From assembly GCF_000972845.2 (NCBI RefSeq), contig NC_040033.1:920344-984343 (forward strand): DNA of 64,000 bases. The letters are read 5' to 3'. The notes under the pieces are model-generated. The model saw only the letters and a list, made by a program, of their open reading frames with translations. It was not told the origin of the DNA and ran no database searches. This document shows, piece by piece, positions 61,084-64,000 of this stretch. Both the position numbers and the translations under genes were made by a program. The first letter of the stretch is position 1, and each line of letters begins with the position of its first letter. The DNA comes from Larimichthys crocea. Lineage: Eukaryota > Chordata > Actinopteri > Sciaenidae.

Positions 61084-64000
61084 CTGCAAGGGAAACCAGA
61101 CAGAAGGTGTGTGAATACAGAGAATAGAATGTTGCCAAAGTTACAGCTCAGGGTTTCTTTTGATTCACCATTTCAAAAATTGATTCACGATTGTAAAATG
61201 TACAATAGTCACAGGGTCACTGCTGTAAAAAAGCAGGAAAAATGCAGAGGGACTTCAATTACTATGATTATTAGTGCCCAAACAATTGGCTGATTGATGT
61301 TATTCAGTTGACACAGTTAATTATAATTATTGGTTATTATTGGATTTCCCACATTTCTACTGACAAAAACAAGTGAGACTTTACTTGTGATCTAATGTTG
61401 TGTTGCATCCCTAGTCCATATAAAGTCATGGGTCGAGGCTTTATGAGAACAAATTACACATCTACAGTGCTGCACTTTGATATACTCTCTACCAAGACCA
61501 TTGAAAAACATCAGTGTAGCCTTTGCAGCATTCCTACACTGCCTAGTGGTCCCCAGTCCATGTTTTTAGCTACAGAACACTCTTGACATCTGACTCAGAA
61601 ATCACATTATTCAGTATTTTTCTCTCTATTTTTTGCATCTAATATTTTTCTTTCTTAGGCTTGACTCTACCCGAGCATCAGTGAAGAAATGCAGCTACAG
61701 AGATTAAAGTTTTTTTTTGGGGGGGGGGGAATCCTTACAAGACTGTTAGAGAAGAGCGCTGCTTCTTTCTCACCAGGAGAGAAAAGAATAAAAGAAAAAC
61801 GAGCCACTTGTTCAGCTATAATTGACACCAAGAGGATTAAGACTTTCATGCCAATTGCTCAGCTGAGTTACTATTTTAGACTTTATAAATATATTTTACA
61901 AAACCAATGTATTTCCAAAACAAGGGCGCCGCAGCAACATCATCATTTAAACAATTTCATTTTCACACCCATGAATAAAACATGTTAAGAAAAACAGACT
62001 TTCTTTTTCCGCAGGGAAGTGTCACAGCTCAACATAACAGAAAACCCATTTCCATTGTGGGCTGGCAACACTTCACAAACTGGTGGTAATGGCGGTATTT
62101 CTCTATTTCTTATTTGCAGATGCACATCAATGAGCTGTGAACACGCAAGTCTTGAAATCTGAAGCACACCTCAGTTTCATCTCAAGTGTGATTTATGCAC
62201 ATTTTCAGAGAACGTAAGCTACACATGCAAATGAATAATTCATGATGCATTGGTGAGGAGACGATAGATCTATTATAATAAATATTATGGACTTCAACAT
62301 ATACATAGATGGATAAGTATGGACTTTATAAAACCTTGTTTGCAAAGTGCTGAAATGAAGAGGTGGAGACAAAAATAACATTTTCTATTGGATGTCAATC
62401 AGCATCGGTCAGATATAAAAAAAATCTGAACTTTGATATGGAAGTTGTCGCAACCTCAGACAACTAACTGAGCTCCACAGAGGCAGAATCATCCAGGCTT
62501 GAACTGCAGGGTGCATCAGTCAAAACAACAAGAGAATAAAAAAAAAAAAGAGAGAGATACTATTTCAAGTTGAGCGGTTTCAAAAGTGATGACAAACAGG
62601 AACAGCAGTCACAAGCTGAGACGAATCAGCTGGGATGTGACTGCTTTGACTCCGCTGGTGTTTGCAGGGGCAGCGATTTAAGCCCGAGCATCTGCTACAT
62701 GCCAACTTTTAATATTCAAATGAAAATTGAAATATATGCTAATTATGTACTACAATACAACCATATGAGAGCAGATGTTTTTACATCTAACTACATTCAA
62801 AAATGTTCAAACTTGTTTCAGCAAAGATTAATATGTAATTTCTGCATTGTCATTTCTTTGGCGTTGGTAGTGTGGTGGTAATAATTAATACTGTAGTTTC
62901 TATAGTGACATCATAATCAACATAATATAAACATTGATGAGGAGAAAATTAAGTAAATATTATAGAATTATAATAAAATTATTTACTTATAGGATACTTA
63001 TTTAATATTTCTTTCAACAATATTTCTTGTCTTCTTTTCTACTGCTACGACTAATTAACCATATCACTATTTCTCACTGTCAAATAATTAAAGAAAGCCA
63101 GAAAAAATAAATGATGAGCGTTCCCTCAAGGGAACTAGTTCACAGCATTAAATGTCTTTATGGATAAACGAGGCAACAAGACGTCAGTGCTGTTACCCGT
63201 TACGGATGAATGACCCGTTACAGGGTTACTTAACATCATCATGACACAGATATGGTTATATATGTACATTGCAAAACGCGTGCAAAGCCAAAGACAGGAC
63301 AAACCAGAAACTGAAATGATCATGCACAATCACAATGCACGAACACCAGCACTTGTAAATCTATCCACCAGAACACAACACGGAGGCTTTGAAAGAAACA
63401 CAGCAGCAACACATTGTAATGCTGTGTGCTTCACATGCTGTTGCTTTCTAATGTCTTTTTAATAGCACCCCTGAAAATACATACGTACATCACTGACCCA
63501 GGACATGAGCTTCCTGGCTCTTTAGGGCTTAGACAAACAAAATGTTTTTTGTATAATTCACTCATTTAAATAGATTCTCTGTTTGCAGCTCATACGAAAC
63601 ATTTCCATTCATTTTAAGGTTCTAGATCTAATATGAATGACTTTTAACGTTAAGGGAATCTCAACTCTAGCTGCAATAGTTAATTTATATTGTGAGATGC
63701 TGCACAGATGACAATAAAATGATCATATTTTGCTTGTTTTTGTAGCCACAGCCATAAATCTACTCGGTACATGGATTTACATAATGTTCCCCTGCAAAAA
63801 TAACAGGCCAACCAAACTGCTATGATTTTGTTGTAAACACATTTGATTGTCGCAGTCCCTAAATTGGGACACAGCAACAGTGTTTATTAGTAGAGCTGAA
63901 AACAAGACAGTGTACTTTCACAGAAAAGCCAAATTTAGAAACAGTCAATCATCGTAATGTACAATTTTATTTTGAGCATTAGAGCAACCTGCATCATTAC
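61084..64000 (-). other. partial 5' intron of cdh7
   Basis: Non-coding sequence before the first exon in the window. I looked on the minus strand for the expected signal peptide, prodomain and WNQFF-type EC1 start and found none, so that exon is further on. The stretch holds homopolymers (G run near 61721-61729, A run near 62538-62549) and very AT-rich DNA at 62880-63060, with no recognisable gene. Confidence 0.7.

Noticed and set aside
61084..64000. First cdh7 coding exon (signal peptide, prodomain, WNQFF-type EC1 start)
   Set aside because: Searched by eye on the minus strand; no frame with these features and a phase-0 donor was found.
1..64000. CRISPR arrays, prokaryotic operons, phage or plasmid features
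   Set aside because: No regularly spaced repeats, no dense long ORFs; the spliced cadherin and fish repeats show a vertebrate nuclear genome.

Overview
The window is vertebrate nuclear DNA, almost certainly from a teleost fish. It is AT-rich, has long introns with GT-AG borders, and carries scattered repeats of fish type: a tRNA-derived SINE, hAT-like and long-inverted-repeat MITEs, an L1-clade LINE tail and LTR-like pieces. There are no bacterial-style operons, no CRISPR array and no dense gene packing. Family and gene names rest on recalled protein and repeat sequences, because no search could be run.

One gene dominates: a type II classical cadherin on the minus strand, identified as cadherin-7 (cdh7). 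Ten coding exons lie at 60789-61083, 53381-53500, 42910-43077, 41585-41772, 40704-40957, 36576-36709, 33849-33970, 32043-32160, 23644-23895 and 16414-16919. Every exon border is a GT donor or AG acceptor and the reading phases join without conflict. Together they give 2157 nt: 718 codons plus a TAG stop. They encode most of EC1, all of EC2 to EC5, the transmembrane helix and the whole cytoplasmic tail with the p120- and beta-catenin-binding regions. The signal peptide, prodomain and first strand of EC1 (with the adhesive tryptophans) are missing; that exon must lie beyond base 64000. Of the type II cadherins I can recall, the tail and the EC5-membrane region match CDH7 best.

Layout: 1 to about 16.1 kb is non-coding DNA downstream of the gene, with an L2-like remnant, a SINE, hAT and LTR-like remnants and a GTA microsatellite. 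About 16.1-16.4 kb is the probable 3' UTR. From 16.4 to 61.1 kb are the ten exons and nine complete introns of about 0.6 to 9.9 kb. From 61.1 to 64 kb is part of a further intron. The introns hold an L1-clade 3' fragment (about 45.0-45.9 kb), a roughly 1-kb hAT-like element 76 bp from an exon, a MITE with long inverted repeats (59.3-59.7 kb) with a relative at 21.2-21.6 kb, a near-perfect 23-bp-arm hairpin at 44.2 kb, and AT-rich stretches with homeodomain/POU-type motifs that may be enhancers.

The oddest pattern is five perfect two-copy tandem duplications with nearly the same period (41, 41, 42, 41 and 46 bp) at unrelated places. This could be a shared mutational mechanism or a short-read assembly or gap-filling artefact. 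I found no convincing new multi-gene system; the window is mainly a single large neural adhesion gene.
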